From Ochromonas danica (lineage: Eukaryota > Sar > Chrysophyceae > Chromulinales > Chromulinaceae): 64,000 nucleotides of DNA. The position numbers were made by a program, and so were the translations under genes. The notes beneath the pieces are model-generated. The model searched no databases. It worked only from the letters and a program-made list of their open reading frames with translations, and had not been told where the DNA came from. How positions within the stretch are numbered: position 1 is the first letter of the stretch; each line of letters begins with the position of its first letter. Shown here piece after piece: positions 43,432 through 56,000 of the stretch. Location: positions 124,001 to 188,000 of the forward strand of contig VKHL01000004.1 in assembly GCA_015146655.1 (NCBI GenBank), read 5' to 3'.

Positions 43432-43462
43432 CGATGACGATGATGATGATGATGATGATGAT
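43392..43462. repeat. (ATG)n trinucleotide repeat over the stop codon
   Basis: About 71 bp of ATG units with two ACG interruptions. The stop of the upstream gene (43393-43395) is its first TGA. On the plus strand the other frames read poly-Asp or poly-Met. The spacer from here to 43767 shows no gene. Confidence 0.9.
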
Positions 43463-43767
43463 AAAGCTGATCAAATGATCACACCACCATTTCTTATCCC
43501 AGCAGTTCTTATCATGTGGAATGGAAAACACATCTTGTAATACAATTACATTGAATCTCATCACAGGAGAAGAATGACATGGACATTGACAAGGACTGAC
43601 ATATGCATGTTAGCACTATTCATAATAACGTATGACCACAGATAAACAAAACGCACTTGCTGCTGCCAAGAAATTATAACATTCTCTATGAGACAGAACA
43701 ACCGAAATGCTAGCAGCAACAACAACAACAACAAATAACACCAACAAGACACAAGACTAGCACGAGA

Positions 43768-45559
43768 CTATCTAGTACTGCTAAAACCGCCCCATCCATC
43801 AAAACTTTCTTTTCCTTGAGTAGCAATTGGGCCAAGAAGGGAATGGCTTGGATCCTGTAGTTGTCGGAAAGGTGTCTTGGCAGTATGTTGTGCCACAAAG
43901 CGTTGCCAGCCATCAACTTGTCCGCCAATCGTTCGTAGTGCCCAGTTCACCGATTTGCTGCACATGTAACATTCATCATTTCTCCATTAGCAACTGTATC
44001 CATGACAAATGATTTGTAAAAAGGTGTGTTGTTTGCTTACTTCTCAATGGCTCGCAAAGCCTGGCGTAAGGCAGGAAGATTATTACTAACTCGATCAGGT
44101 GATAATTCCAATAATTCTGCACATAGTCTCCACATGACCTTTACAAAGAGATCAAGAGAAATCATATCTTCCAAGTTCTCTTCATCTACTCGTCTACTCC
44201 CTAACGATGGAGAAGAGGCACGGCTTGTACGATATTGTTGAGGAGAGCAAGCGCCAGAAGGCGTAGAAGGTGATGAAGAACCCAACAGACCCGCACCACT
44301 GCCACTTGAAACAAGCGAATGAGGAAGTGGAGAGAAAAAATTAACACTTGATTCGGGGATATTTCGAATGGAAGTCTCTTGTAACAGATCAACCCAAACC
44401 TCAAATCGCCTTCTTCCGAGATGTAAGGGACTAAGTCCACAATCACGTAAGAGACTCCAAACTTGCCCTCGTGTCAATAATGGCTTCGTAGAGAAAGAGA
44501 TTCGACCATTTGGTGATCCTTCTCCTTCAATTGTAGAACTTCCTCCACCTCGCTCTGGACTGTCCAAGTGACTTGTAGATTCCAATAACAGATGATGACT
44601 GCCTGATGGAAGAGGAGACAAGGAAGAAGACGATGAAGTAGATCGTATTCTATGATTACTACAATAACTAGAAAATACTTTCCATAACACTCCCTGTACA
44701 TCAACAACAACACATTTGATTAGCAACACATATGACCTCAACGAGAGAGAGAGAGACAGAGAGAGTATCTTACATGATGTAGCATGAGTAAGACACGTAA
44801 AGGAATTGGAATCACTTTAGCTAATCTAGCACAACCACGTGTCCATTTCTGCCAATGTCTCCATGCTTTCCAAACTCTTTGTAAAGGTTTCATAGATGAA
44901 GTTGATTGTGCTTTCACTTCTTTAATTCGATCACAAGCTTTAGAGATAATTTGTAAAGCATGAGATAGTCGATAACGTGCTTGGACATCAGGTTGTTCAT
45001 AGACAATCATCTCCTCACTATCACTAGCAGGACCATAGAGTTGAGGATAGTCTAGTAAAGGTGTTTGTGGAGGATGATGATGACGTGGACTGATTATTAG
45101 CATAGGATGAACCCATCTTTTCCATATGTCAAAGAATGAATAGAGTGATCGATGTTTTTCTTTACTATGTCTCTTCTCCAAACAGAGGATGAGAGGCAGA
45201 AGTTGTAAAGTGACGGAATCAACACGAAGGTCATGGAAAAGCAACACAGATTTCCGTTTTCTAGTCACAACAACACCAGCAGTATCACTACTAAGACTAA
45301 GACTAACAGCAGTAGTAGTAGCAGTAGTAGCAGTAGTAGCAGTGGCAGATTGTTGTCGATGACGAGGAATCTTAGAAGCTGATTGAGAGCGACTCTGAGT
45401 TAGAGTCGTCACTGTGCTATGACCTCCTCGATTTGGCAGTTGCAATGGTTGTTTCTTTTGGGGTAGTGGTAGTTGTCGTGGTTGTTGTGGTTGTGGTTTG
45501 CGTTGTAGACGTTGTGGAGTCACACTTCGCGTGGTGGTGTTGATGGATAAAGAAGACAT
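43768..45559 (-). CDS. Unrecognised basic, Ser/Gln/Pro-rich protein, three exons
   Basis: Exons 44774-45559, 44041-44693 and 43768-43957 join in phase to 543 codons (542 residues). Residues 1-95 are low-complexity (PQRLQRKPQPQQPRQLPLPQ, then Thr/Ala runs). After it comes a helical part with many Trp and Arg (YSFFDIWKRWVHPMLI, VWKAWRHWQKWTRGCARLAK). Exon 2 has TRGQVWSLLRDCGLSPLHLG followed by RRRFEVWVDLLQE, which looks folded, then a Ser/Pro linker and DLFVKVMWRLCAELLEL. The end is FDGWGGFSSTR. I recognise no family. Its 3' end converges on the coiled-coil/IQ gene. Confidence 0.65.
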
Positions 45560-45887
45560 GATAGTCTATGATATGATGTTGTCAGTCACTAGTCTACTTC
45601 AAAAAAAATAGAGATGAAATAGAATATTGCTGGATTAGAAATGAACTGAGAATGAAGTGATGAGATTTAAAACGATGGTAGTTTAGAAACTTCTTTGGAT
45701 TTCATCAAAAAGCTATCCAATCCAACAATCCAACGCCAACGACGACATTGGTATTATTACTTTGCGTGGGTAACCGTTAACTTAATTGGCGTTAACTTAA
45801 TAACCACTATTAACTTAATAAGAACTCCTTTGTGTGGAAAATAGCCATCAAATACGAAATAGCATTCATTATCTAGCTATACTAAAT
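45560..45887. promoter_or_regulatory. Divergent upstream region
   Basis: About 330 bp between two divergent start codons. It contains repeated 'gttaacttaat' words (about 45775-45820), possibly binding sites, but no known motif. Confidence 0.35.
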
Positions 45888-46769
45888 ATGGAAGCATTTT
45901 TAACTCCACCAACAAAGTTATCCTTTCTAGTATGTCGAGATGTTGATATTGATTCTGCTTCACGTTTAGGAAGTAATTTTATACCTTATACTCCACGTTA
46001 TGATGGAATTATTGTTTGTGGTCCATTAACAACAGGACCCCATGGTACACCTGAACTATTAGCGGTAGCACAAGGTGATATTGCTACTATCTTAGGTCAT
46101 TTAGAGAATATTGTCTGTCGTGTTCTCTATCTACCTAGTGGACGTGATCCATTAGTTATTCTACGTGATCAACAACATCTCACAGCTAATTCATGCAATC
46201 TTTATAGTCGACATTTATCAATTACACCTGATCTTTATGCTGTTGGTTATACTGAGATTATTCCACAAGATAAGACCATACCTTACTCTTCTTCTTCTAC
46301 CATAGGAGGAGAGTATGGTACTAGTACTAGTACTAACAACAACATTATGATGTCTCGTCGAAAAGCTGCTCACTATGATAATAACAATAACAATACAATG
46401 GAAGAATTAGAAGATGTTGAAATTAGTACTTCTATCTCATCTACTATTTTGAAAGAATTACTTCTACCAAGTCAAGAATCAGCTATGCTCGTATTAAACT
46501 ATCATTATTCTCATACACTAAATCAAGTGTTGTTTCATATGAATGAAGATCTTATTCAAGCAGGTGTAGAAGTCTGTATCTTCTGTCATGATGCAAGTCA
46601 AGAAGATGATGATGAAAGTCATCGTTTACCAAAGTCTTTTGGTCAACTTGCTATTGTAGCACCTAAGAGTTTGCGATCTGGTTACTATAATGAACTTGTT
46701 TTGGAGAAAGATGTTACGACAGGTCGTTGGAAAGTGACGACCAATGAGACTCATCGCATTGAAGGATAA
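45888..46769 (+). CDS. Metallophosphoesterase-like protein, probably lacking metal ligands
   Basis: Single exon, 293 residues from MEAFLTPPTKLSFLVCRDVD. The 45834 GTG upstream is not an initiator. The order YDGIIVCGPLTTG, then GDIATILGHLENIVCRVLYL, PSGRDP, then HLTANSCNLYSRHLSITPDL and YAVGYTEI follows calcineurin-like phosphoesterases of the oomycete/alga type. However, the usual GDxH, GNHD and GHxH ligand motifs read CGPL, SGRD and are otherwise not visible. A Ser/Asn-rich insert (about 150-205) precedes SAMLVLNYHYSHTLNQVLFH and a closing SFGQLAIVAPKSLRSGYYNE. It may be a non-catalytic member of the superfamily. Assignment is by pattern and moderate. The spacer to 47019 holds nothing recognisable. 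Confidence 0.55.
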   Translation: MEAFLTPPTKLSFLVCRDVDIDSASRLGSNFIPYTPRYDGIIVCGPLTTGPHGTPELLAVAQGDIATILGHLENIVCRVLYLPSGRDPLVILRDQQHLTANSCNLYSRHLSITPDLYAVGYTEIIPQDKTIPYSSSSTIGGEYGTSTSTNNNIMMSRRKAAHYDNNNNNTMEELEDVEISTSISSTILKELLLPSQESAMLVLNYHYSHTLNQVLFHMNEDLIQAGVEVCIFCHDASQEDDDESHRLPKSFGQLAIVAPKSLRSGYYNELVLEKDVTTGRWKVTTNETHRIEG

Positions 46770-47019
46770 CAACATAGTCTAGTGGTGCTAGTAGTTGATA
46801 ATTGCGAAAGACAGCAAGAAATCAAGGAATTAATGAATGAATGAATGGATAGCCATGACTAGCTAAATGATAATTTCTTCTGCTGGTCAGACAGAGGAAG
46901 GATTGTAATGCTAAATTTGAACACCATAGTGTTGCTGCAACTACTGCTAGTACCACACAACATCATCATCATCAACAACAACGACTACATCTGCTGACAT
47001 CATGTTGAATGAACTGACT

Positions 47020-50000
47020 TTAAAGATTTTCCCAGCCAGCAGTGCCTCGACGATCGATGAAGTCCGCATCCATCAACTCTGTGTTACTAATCGCATATCG
47101 GAGCTTGGACAGACAAACCTGATCAAATCAAAACACAACATTAGCTAACATCATTTCGTAGTCAAGATTGAAGTCGCTGGCTTACTTCATAAGAAGAGTA
47201 TTTGGGCACAGCCAAGCTGAAGAAGCAAGTGCGAGCAGTGGGGAGGTACTTGTCTGGATCCCCTTCGCCCGTGGCAGACATCAGTTTGAAAGGCATTGGG
47301 TAGTCAGAAGCAGCAGCGGGAAGACGAGAGCGTCCACTGCAGAAGTTGATGAACTGAGCACGTTCCTCACCCGTCAAAGCCTCGAGAGCTCTCCAGAAGA
47401 ATTGAATGTGACTAATGAAACATCAATCACAAACATGCATCCTTGTTACCCATGAACAAGAAGGAAATACAGTGTACTAATAGCTTGCTTACCTATCCTC
47501 AGGTGAAACAGATTCATAAACCGCAACTTTCTTGAGTAATTCGATATCAACATCAATCTGACCACAGAATAAAGCATCCAGTTCATCCGCAGAGAAAAGA
47601 GGAAAGATCTCTGTTGGTAAAACTCGTCCAAGTCCGCGGAAGAAATGTTGCAATGGTTCAGTTTGTGATTCAAGATGATAGAAAAGGATTAAATTGACTA
47701 TGTCTTGTACTGTTCCATCCTTTCCATTTCCTGCCAAGACAGAGTGAACAATCTGTTGACAAGTTTGCATAGTTAGACCATGGGATATATGGGCTGCTTG
47801 ATAGAGAGCTTGCACTAAAAGTTCTACAACTAAATCAAGGCTGAGTTGCTGATCAACATCTTGTGCAACAACTCGCAACGAGTTAGCCAAGGCTGTATCA
47901 AGTGATTGCATATCATTAACCTCTAATGGTTCTCCCACCAAAGATCGCCATGCTAAACTACTCAATGGCAAAGGCAAAAGAATGCGATGCCTGGAAGCTA
48001 AACCCATCAATTTGCCCATATGGTCGAATAGTTTATGACGGGATGCTCCATCTCCTGATGAAAAGATATATCTATCGCGATTCATCCCAATCTCTGCCTC
48101 TGCATTGGGACAAGGAACCAAAAGCTCAAGAAGATCGAAAATTTCTTCTCCAATGGCAGTTTGAAATACTGCCCTATAAGGACCTCCCTGATCATCCACA
48201 CCTTCACCAATGAATTTGACAAAGAAGGCTCTAGCTTGACCAGCATCCTGCATGTGCAAAAAAGAACGTCTGAGTGAACGAACTTCCCAACTACCCAATG
48301 TTTCCTTCAGTTGACCAAAGACTGATAATCGAAGTTTCTCTTCAAAAGATAAGGCATCTTTGCGCTTGATGGCATGTCTTGCCTGAATACGATTGATAGT
48401 TATCTCTCTGATTTCATCAGGTCGTTCATATTCATCCGGAGGAGCAGACGTGGGCACTGTAGTTTCCTCTACCACCAATTGCCAGTAATTGAGCTTGGTG
48501 GAGGTGAAGACAGCATGTTTGATAGCACGATACAATTCTCTTGTGGTGGAAGTGAGAGCAAAACTATTCAAAGATGCATCAAAATGGTTGATGAGAATAG
48601 TGGCAATCTTCTTTCGTCTTTCGGCATCATTAAAATCAATGAAAGGAAGAGCTCGAGCAACAGCTCCATTGAGAGCACAAAGTGCAGCAAATCGAACATG
48701 AACTTCAGTGAGAGATCGATGAGAGAGCTCTTTACAATCTGAAAGACTGAACACTGATCGAAGTTGATGGAATGTCAAACAAGTTGGCTCCAAATCTAGA
48801 GTATGTGCAACTCTGTTAATAACCTTCACAAGTTCGGCATCCTCGCTTGTGGTCCATTTACCGCGGAGTACATTTTGGAACTTATTGAAGTCAGTAAGAT
48901 ACACCTCTGGATCTTTTTCTTCTTCAATGGCTTGAATAAGAGGTGCTAATAGTGGGGAAAGTTCTTGCACAGTGTCCTTTTGGACAGCCTTCGAAGATAA
49001 CAACTCCTTCAATTCATCAGGTAGCCAGTACCAAGCCTTCTGACCATTTCTCTCACAACTATACCAAATGCGATCATCCTTCACACCCAAAACAGTTGCT
49101 GCACCATAAGCCGTTGATAATCTACAGCCAATAGAAATAGCAAACGTCTGAATAGTCTCCTCGCCCAAGCATTTCAATAACGCTTGTGGACTACAATTTA
49201 ACGCAATGGGAATTCCTGGACGGGATGTCGTGAAAAACTCTGTTGACAATCCCTTTCGCTTATAGTCTTCGAAAATAGCTTTCTCGACCTCCTCATCAAA
49301 TGATAAAACCTCTCCTGATGACTTATAGGAGGCTTCCCAATTGTGCATTATTCTAAAGCTTCTCAAAATATCCTTCAATAAGCTCATTGAATCCAAACCT
49401 TCACTTGTAATCCAGTGGAAGCGACTGATGGAGAGCTCATCGCCAGAAGATTTCAAACCAACACAAGGGAAAAGAAAAGGAGAGGTGGAATATCTTGCAC
49501 TGTGTTTTCTCAAATTGTGATAGGCAACACCCATGTTTATAACTGTAACTTTACCCAAATTGAAATCATCTCCATCTTTAAAGAAGCTTAGAGTACCTCT
49601 GTCCATATCAAGCAACACACCAATCTTGTCATTCACACTGAAATAACTACCATAGAGAGTCTCACTGGAAAAGGCTTGCGTGGCGCGATAATTAATAAAG
49701 CCAAATCCGTTCCAACCGGAGCTGTCTTCAGGAGCAACCCCAATGAATACACTCCCCCAACCTGCTGACTTCACCTGAACTTCCCAATAATGAACACCCT
49801 GAGAGAATCCTCGCGATCCTACCACCATATAACGACCGTTGTAGGAATCAGTGCAAGATACAGTGCATCCATCTGGCGAAATACGAACTCCTTCAGCATA
49901 TTTACTCTTCTTCCACAAAAATAGTGTTTCCTTTGAAACGTTCATCTCTCCCTTGGTACTGACACAACGAGTAAACTTTCGCTCAGATTCGAGTAGGGCA

Positions 50001-53000
50001 AGTTTTGTTTTCCTGAGGGTTCGCAATTTATTGCGACGATTTATTTCATGTAGGATTGCTACATCTCCACTTTTTGCCTTGCCTTCATCAGCCTTATTGA
50101 GTACTTCCAATAGATGTGATTTCTCACTTACCCAACCCACATATTCCGGTGGATCTACTACACGCAGCCGTGTCGTTAGGCTTGTTTCTCCGTTTTCTTC
50201 ACCGGAGACGACTCTGCGTTCTTCAATGGTAACAATTGTTCCAAAAGGAATAAACCCTTTCTCTTCCGATTTGAGAGAAGCACCAGCACGAAGTTTGATT
50301 CCATCTTCCCGAAGAACTCTAAACTTGTTCTCGTTATCAAAACGCTCACGGAGAATTCGAACAACTCGAGCTTCAGTGCCACCTCGGAGACGATCACTAA
50401 TCCATCCATCTCCGATACGATATCGTTTGATTCCTTCAGAAGTAAAAGAAAATTCAAATGCTTCAGCTACTTCTCGATAGCTTAGAGTGAACAAAGAAGC
50501 ACTGCTTTCAATTTCCACACCATTTCGAACTGTTGCACCAGGCTCATAAACCACCTGAACAACATATTTAGCCTCAGAATTCGGGAAGAACTTTTCCACA
50601 ATATCATCAGTGCTTCGAAAGCTTGCTTGAAAGGTTCGAACAGCGGCGGTTATGACAGTCTGATCGGTTAAACCTATTTGCTCAATAGTTTGGTCAATAT
50701 CAAGATCATTGCCATTCCATTGGAAACGATATGATTGCACAGGAACTGAGGTCCTCACAGAATAACTCTCAGCCAATCCTCTCAGCAATGTTCCGGCAGA
50801 AACCTGAAAGCTTATTGGTTCTCTGCCTGTTCCAGAAACAAAAACATGCAAACTATTTCCACTTTGTTCCGCCGGTAGAGAACTGATTACTGGCTGAGAG
50901 GGGCTGTTGGTGTCCGCCAAAATAGAGCCTGCTATACCCTTCCGTTGTGCTCTAAATTCATCGTAAGCAGTGACCAACACAAACAGTTGTTCGGGATCAA
51001 TATCCTCCACCTCAATCTCAGCTTCTAAGCAGCCATTTTGATATCGTTTGCCCCTCAAAACTACAAGATCCTCAGCGTGGATATTTTCCAAACACACATG
51101 GAGACCATCAGGCTGATCACTCTGCCAAGCACCAAACCACCATTCAGTGTTCTTACGTAACCCAAGCAGTCCATAACCGCCGAATAACCCATCAACAAGT
51201 GAGCAAACAAACTTGCCTCGTTCTTGTTCATCAGACTCAGGAAAAAGAATTTCAATGGGACCCTTTCTGATGGGAAGTGCCGATACACTATCACCAGCAC
51301 AAGTTAAACTGACGAAAGGTCTAATGCCTTGCGTTTGCAGGCTGCCAATCACATCACGTTGCATGTTTGGATCAGAGCGTAGGGAATCAAAGTTCACAAC
51401 AACTTCATTATTTTTGTAGAACCGCACAAAGCCTTCCGTCGTATTGATTTGCAGGGCAATGATATCTCCCTCATCGGCATGTTCACAAAGATAGAGATTA
51501 GCTCCATGAGAAGCTTGTCCAGATGTGCAGTACGTCCATGTACCGTCGTTAGCATCAACAGACGCATCAGGGTGAGTAAGTGCATCATGTGTACAACAAC
51601 CAAAGCCGATATTTCCTCCAGTACTGTTTATCAACCATTCTAGCCATATACTGCCTTGATCATTCATGATACCAAAAGGTAAACAGTCTAAATTCACATC
51701 ATTAGAGTCCATACAGACTTTATCAGTCACATTTGGAGTTATTTCAAAAACTGCAACATACTGCCCATCTGAAGCATCTGTCCATACAGCAAGATGGTCG
51801 AAGCCATTGATGACATTATGCTGAATTGTACTTGATAATCGTGTACTATCCACACGAATTCTGCCGCGTGGGCAAGGAGGAAGGGTCTCAACATTGACGA
51901 TTAGTTCCAATTGGCCTTGCAATTCAGATCCGTTTCGACTTCCAGTGAATTTAAGATTAGACAACCATTTTAATCTTTCGGGTGGACCAACAACAACATC
52001 TCCTCCGCAAGAAAATTCCACATCACCACTTTCAGTAACTTTTCCAGAAACAATAGTTTTCGCGCTGCGATCACACCATTCCAAAATGCCTACGAAATCA
52101 CCGTTGCTTTCATTCATAACTTGATATGACAAACAAACAACTTCCTTTAATCCTTGAGCCAATGCTCCTTTGTGACCCACACCTCCAATAGTAATAGTCC
52201 CCATTAAGCGGTCATTTAACTGTGTTAATGAGAAGGGATTTACTGAGGGAGCACTGTTAACAGAATTCACCGATATGAGCGGAGTATCCTTGCCCGCCAC
52301 AACATATTTGCAACCTGAAGTAACACTCGGACCAACATTTCCAACATGGTCAATGATAATTTTATCCGAGTCCTGGAATGAAAAATGAGCATAGAGAAAT
52401 GGATGCTGACGAACATCCACTTCCATGTCGCGCCGAATTTCACCCTCTGATCTTGCAATGGACCAAACTCTAAGTTCACCCAAATCACCACAAAAGGATC
52501 GCTTCTTCTTCGGACTTCCCAAAGTGTGCATGGGTAGACTGATTGCACATAACTGAGAATCGGCTAGTTTTCCATTGATATAAATAGATATGTTGTTAAG
52601 CACACTGTCATGCACAAGCGCCAAATGGACCCACTCATCGGAAGGAACAACGCAGTCAAAAGTCTTTTCTGCATCGGAGTTTTGATGGCCGATACTCATG
52701 CAATAAGCATCCTCTGAGATCGGTTCCGTTTGTTGCAATGGGTCATCTACATTATCAAGGCCAAATAATCTTCCACCCTTTCGAAGCTTCACAAAGTACT
52801 TATTAGACTGAAACAAAACCGAAGGCAACAAAAATCTACCCTTTTTCGCTGATGGATTCAACGGGGACTCACTACCTATATCGGTCGATGCAGGGTTTTG
52901 CGTCGCATTCGCTGCGTCAACCGATGGGCGAGTCGATATAGTATCACCTAGGCTGCCACTAAAGAGAGAAGAAGACTCTTTGGAACCAAAGGCATTCCTC

Positions 53001-56000
53001 GATCTATTTTTCTTAGCTCGCTGTAAAAGAAGTTGTATCAGCAGTTTCTCCTCAACATCACCACTTATACCAGAAGATGCATCAAGTTTACGAGCTAACT
53101 CATTGTCCATTTCCAAATCGGATTCATATATTTCCGATTCCAAATTACTTTGACGAAGCCACAATTCTACTGTCCATGACCCACCTACATCCCTGTTCTG
53201 CGAAAATTGGACGTGGCTATCTTTATTTTCGAATCTTAGAACCTTTCTCTCTGATGTGAAGGGGCTAAAAACATTCTCAACTTTTGAATCATCCTCCAGC
53301 AAACCAAAGCGAACAGACGTTATCCGTAGTTCACTCAAAAACGCCAAAAGTGACTGAAGAAAGCGTGTATAAGACGGTGTGTCTTCCATTTCATGCCACA
53401 GTCGCCTGGAGACAAACTTCATATATCTCTTCAAAGGACATGAGGATAGCAATCCTTTCAATTGGTTGATGTCTTCCTCACTAGTCACATTTTCTCGAAT
53501 AAAACACAACAAATTAGCCAATCCCCTGAAGAGAAAAAGTTTCAGTGACATGGAGTTGAATTTCAAAGCCAGTAACAGCGACTCCATTACAGCGAGAGCG
53601 TTTGCGACACTACCATTTTTGATAAGTACTGCAATAATCCACAAAACAAAATGGACATTAGGATTTCTATCGAGATCTTCATCCAAATCCTCTGCATAAG
53701 ATGTATCTGACCACGAATGATCAACAAAATCAGTTGAACATGCCAAGCTTAAGTTGAGAGTGACATAATATACCAGCTTCTTCTCAATTTTCATCATAAT
53801 CGACTTAATGATTGGGACAGAAGCTTGTGAGAAGCTAGTGAGTACCTCAAACATAGCCTCTTCAATAAAGATATCATCCGATTGGCAAGTATACCGCGAC
53901 AAAGCATTCCGTGCACATACCTCTACACCATAAGCAGAGAGTGGATTGCCACGGAAAATAGTCAATCGCAAAAGTTGAACGAGACTCTCGGCTAAAGTTT
54001 CACAAGTAACATCATCCAGTGGGTCAAGCTCGAGAAGTGCTTTGAACATTGATCTTTCTACCCATTTGGGGTTCTTTAAAATCGGAACATGCCGAAGAAG
54101 AAGAATCAATACAAGTTTCCGGCAATACAGCCGCACAATTGGCCAAATACAGAAATCATATTTATTTGTATGAAAGTTCTTCACTGCATTTTCATCCGCT
54201 AGAGATCTTCCTAGACTTTGTTGGAATGCCGTGATCTTTGGCGGCATTGATGTACTGCTTAGCCTTGTCTTTGCAATATAAGGCACAAAAGACAAGCCTT
54301 GTAAGTGACCAAAAAATCTCTCTTCTTTGGAGAAAGAGTCTGCTCCTCTAAGTGATTCCATTGTATCTTCCAGATCAACCAAGTCCTGGAAGTGTCGATC
54401 AACACTTGATTCAATAATAGAGGGGACAATTACCTCTGCACCACTCTCCGCTGCATGAATGGCAGAAATTAATGCTTCGTCAGGTTCTACTAGTTCTACT
54501 AAACCAAGATTCTTACTTATCCATCCTTTGACAGGATAATCAATTTGCAAACGCATGGTCCCATCGAAGTTGAAGGTTTCCAGAGAAGCACGAGCAACTT
54601 CTCCAGCCTTAATAACGCCAACTTCTTTGGAAGATATTTCTCTATCAGTTCTGACAGTCGCACCCCGACTTCCAATGATGCGATAGTATTTGTTTATAGC
54701 TATACAGTCCGCTGGGGGATCAGCTAACTCCACCTCACCTACTCCTTCGTAAGGACCTCGCTTGATGACCTCAACATCATCAACACACTGAGGAGCCCAA
54801 ACATAGAGGTCTTGCAACTCTTCTTCAAACGAAGGACTGTAGTGGCCATCATCAAAATCAGCGTAAGAGAGTTTGTACCAAGTCGCTCCATTTATGCACG
54901 ACTCTTCAAGCACACTAATATCAGTACCCGGAAATACACAAGCCAATATCTCAGAATGTACATTTGGTTCACTGTATAAGGCCAAAAGCTTACGAGCATC
55001 CCCGTCATAATGATAGAGTTGTGGAGCATGGCCAGTTTCAACTCCACTTTGCCGCGAGCGATCTCCTGGAGGTTTCTGCTCAGATCGATTTCCTACCATA
55101 TCTTCAAGAGCATGACTATTCGTCAGAATATAGTTCAAAGCTTCTTCTGGATCTCCTCCACAAGTCGTTAATGCAGCCATACAAACTTCCCGAGGAAAGC
55201 CCATACTAGCTAATGAATCAACCAATTCCTTGGGAAGGCCACGCTCATCATGGTCACTTTGCTCTGATCGTTCTTCATCTTCCTCTTCATCTTCGAGGTC
55301 ACTCCGATCTTCGTTGCTTTCCACAATATGGAAGCCCTCTTCTCGCAAGGACGCATCTGCTACTGGTTTTCTATCATTGCTGCGCTCACTAACTTTAGGT
55401 ACATTAGCAGTGGAGTCAGAAATATGAGGGTTCTTGCTTAATGATCTTCTGAGGAACCCTAATAGGCTTGCTAAAAGACTCTCATATTTTGAAAGTTCAT
55501 TCAGAGATCCGAAAGCACATGGCTTGTTACCTTCCATCATGATGCACTTCAAAAATTGAAATAGATCGCTGACACTGGAAAAAGAAGACAATAGCAATTC
55601 GCAATCCCACAGTGGGTCTAAGAGCATTGTCGTCATGGACTTTAAAGCCACAGCACCAATGAACTTGGCAGTAAACTGATTATTTTCGTCACCTTGACTT
55701 TCGTTTAATAAAAGTACAATCAAGTCTGCGGAGAGTTTGCAAAGCTCAGGAGGATATGACATAGATTGGACAAATACACCATCAATCGATTGTAGATTCT
55801 GAACGTCCAGTCGCATAGACTGGCAAGTGATCCCCTCCCCTGAGATGAGTTCCTCTGATGATAACACAGAGCGAAGATCAAATCCAATAACATCCACCTG
55901 GTCTTGACCACTCTGGACAGCACTTTGTACAATTCCTAACTTCTGTTCCTCATTATTCAACGGCTTTGATAACACAGGACAACCTTGGTATAGAGAATTA

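Noticed and set aside
43346-43540. Poly-Asp open frame
   Set aside because: Produced by the ATG trinucleotide repeat after a stop codon; no start context or conservation.
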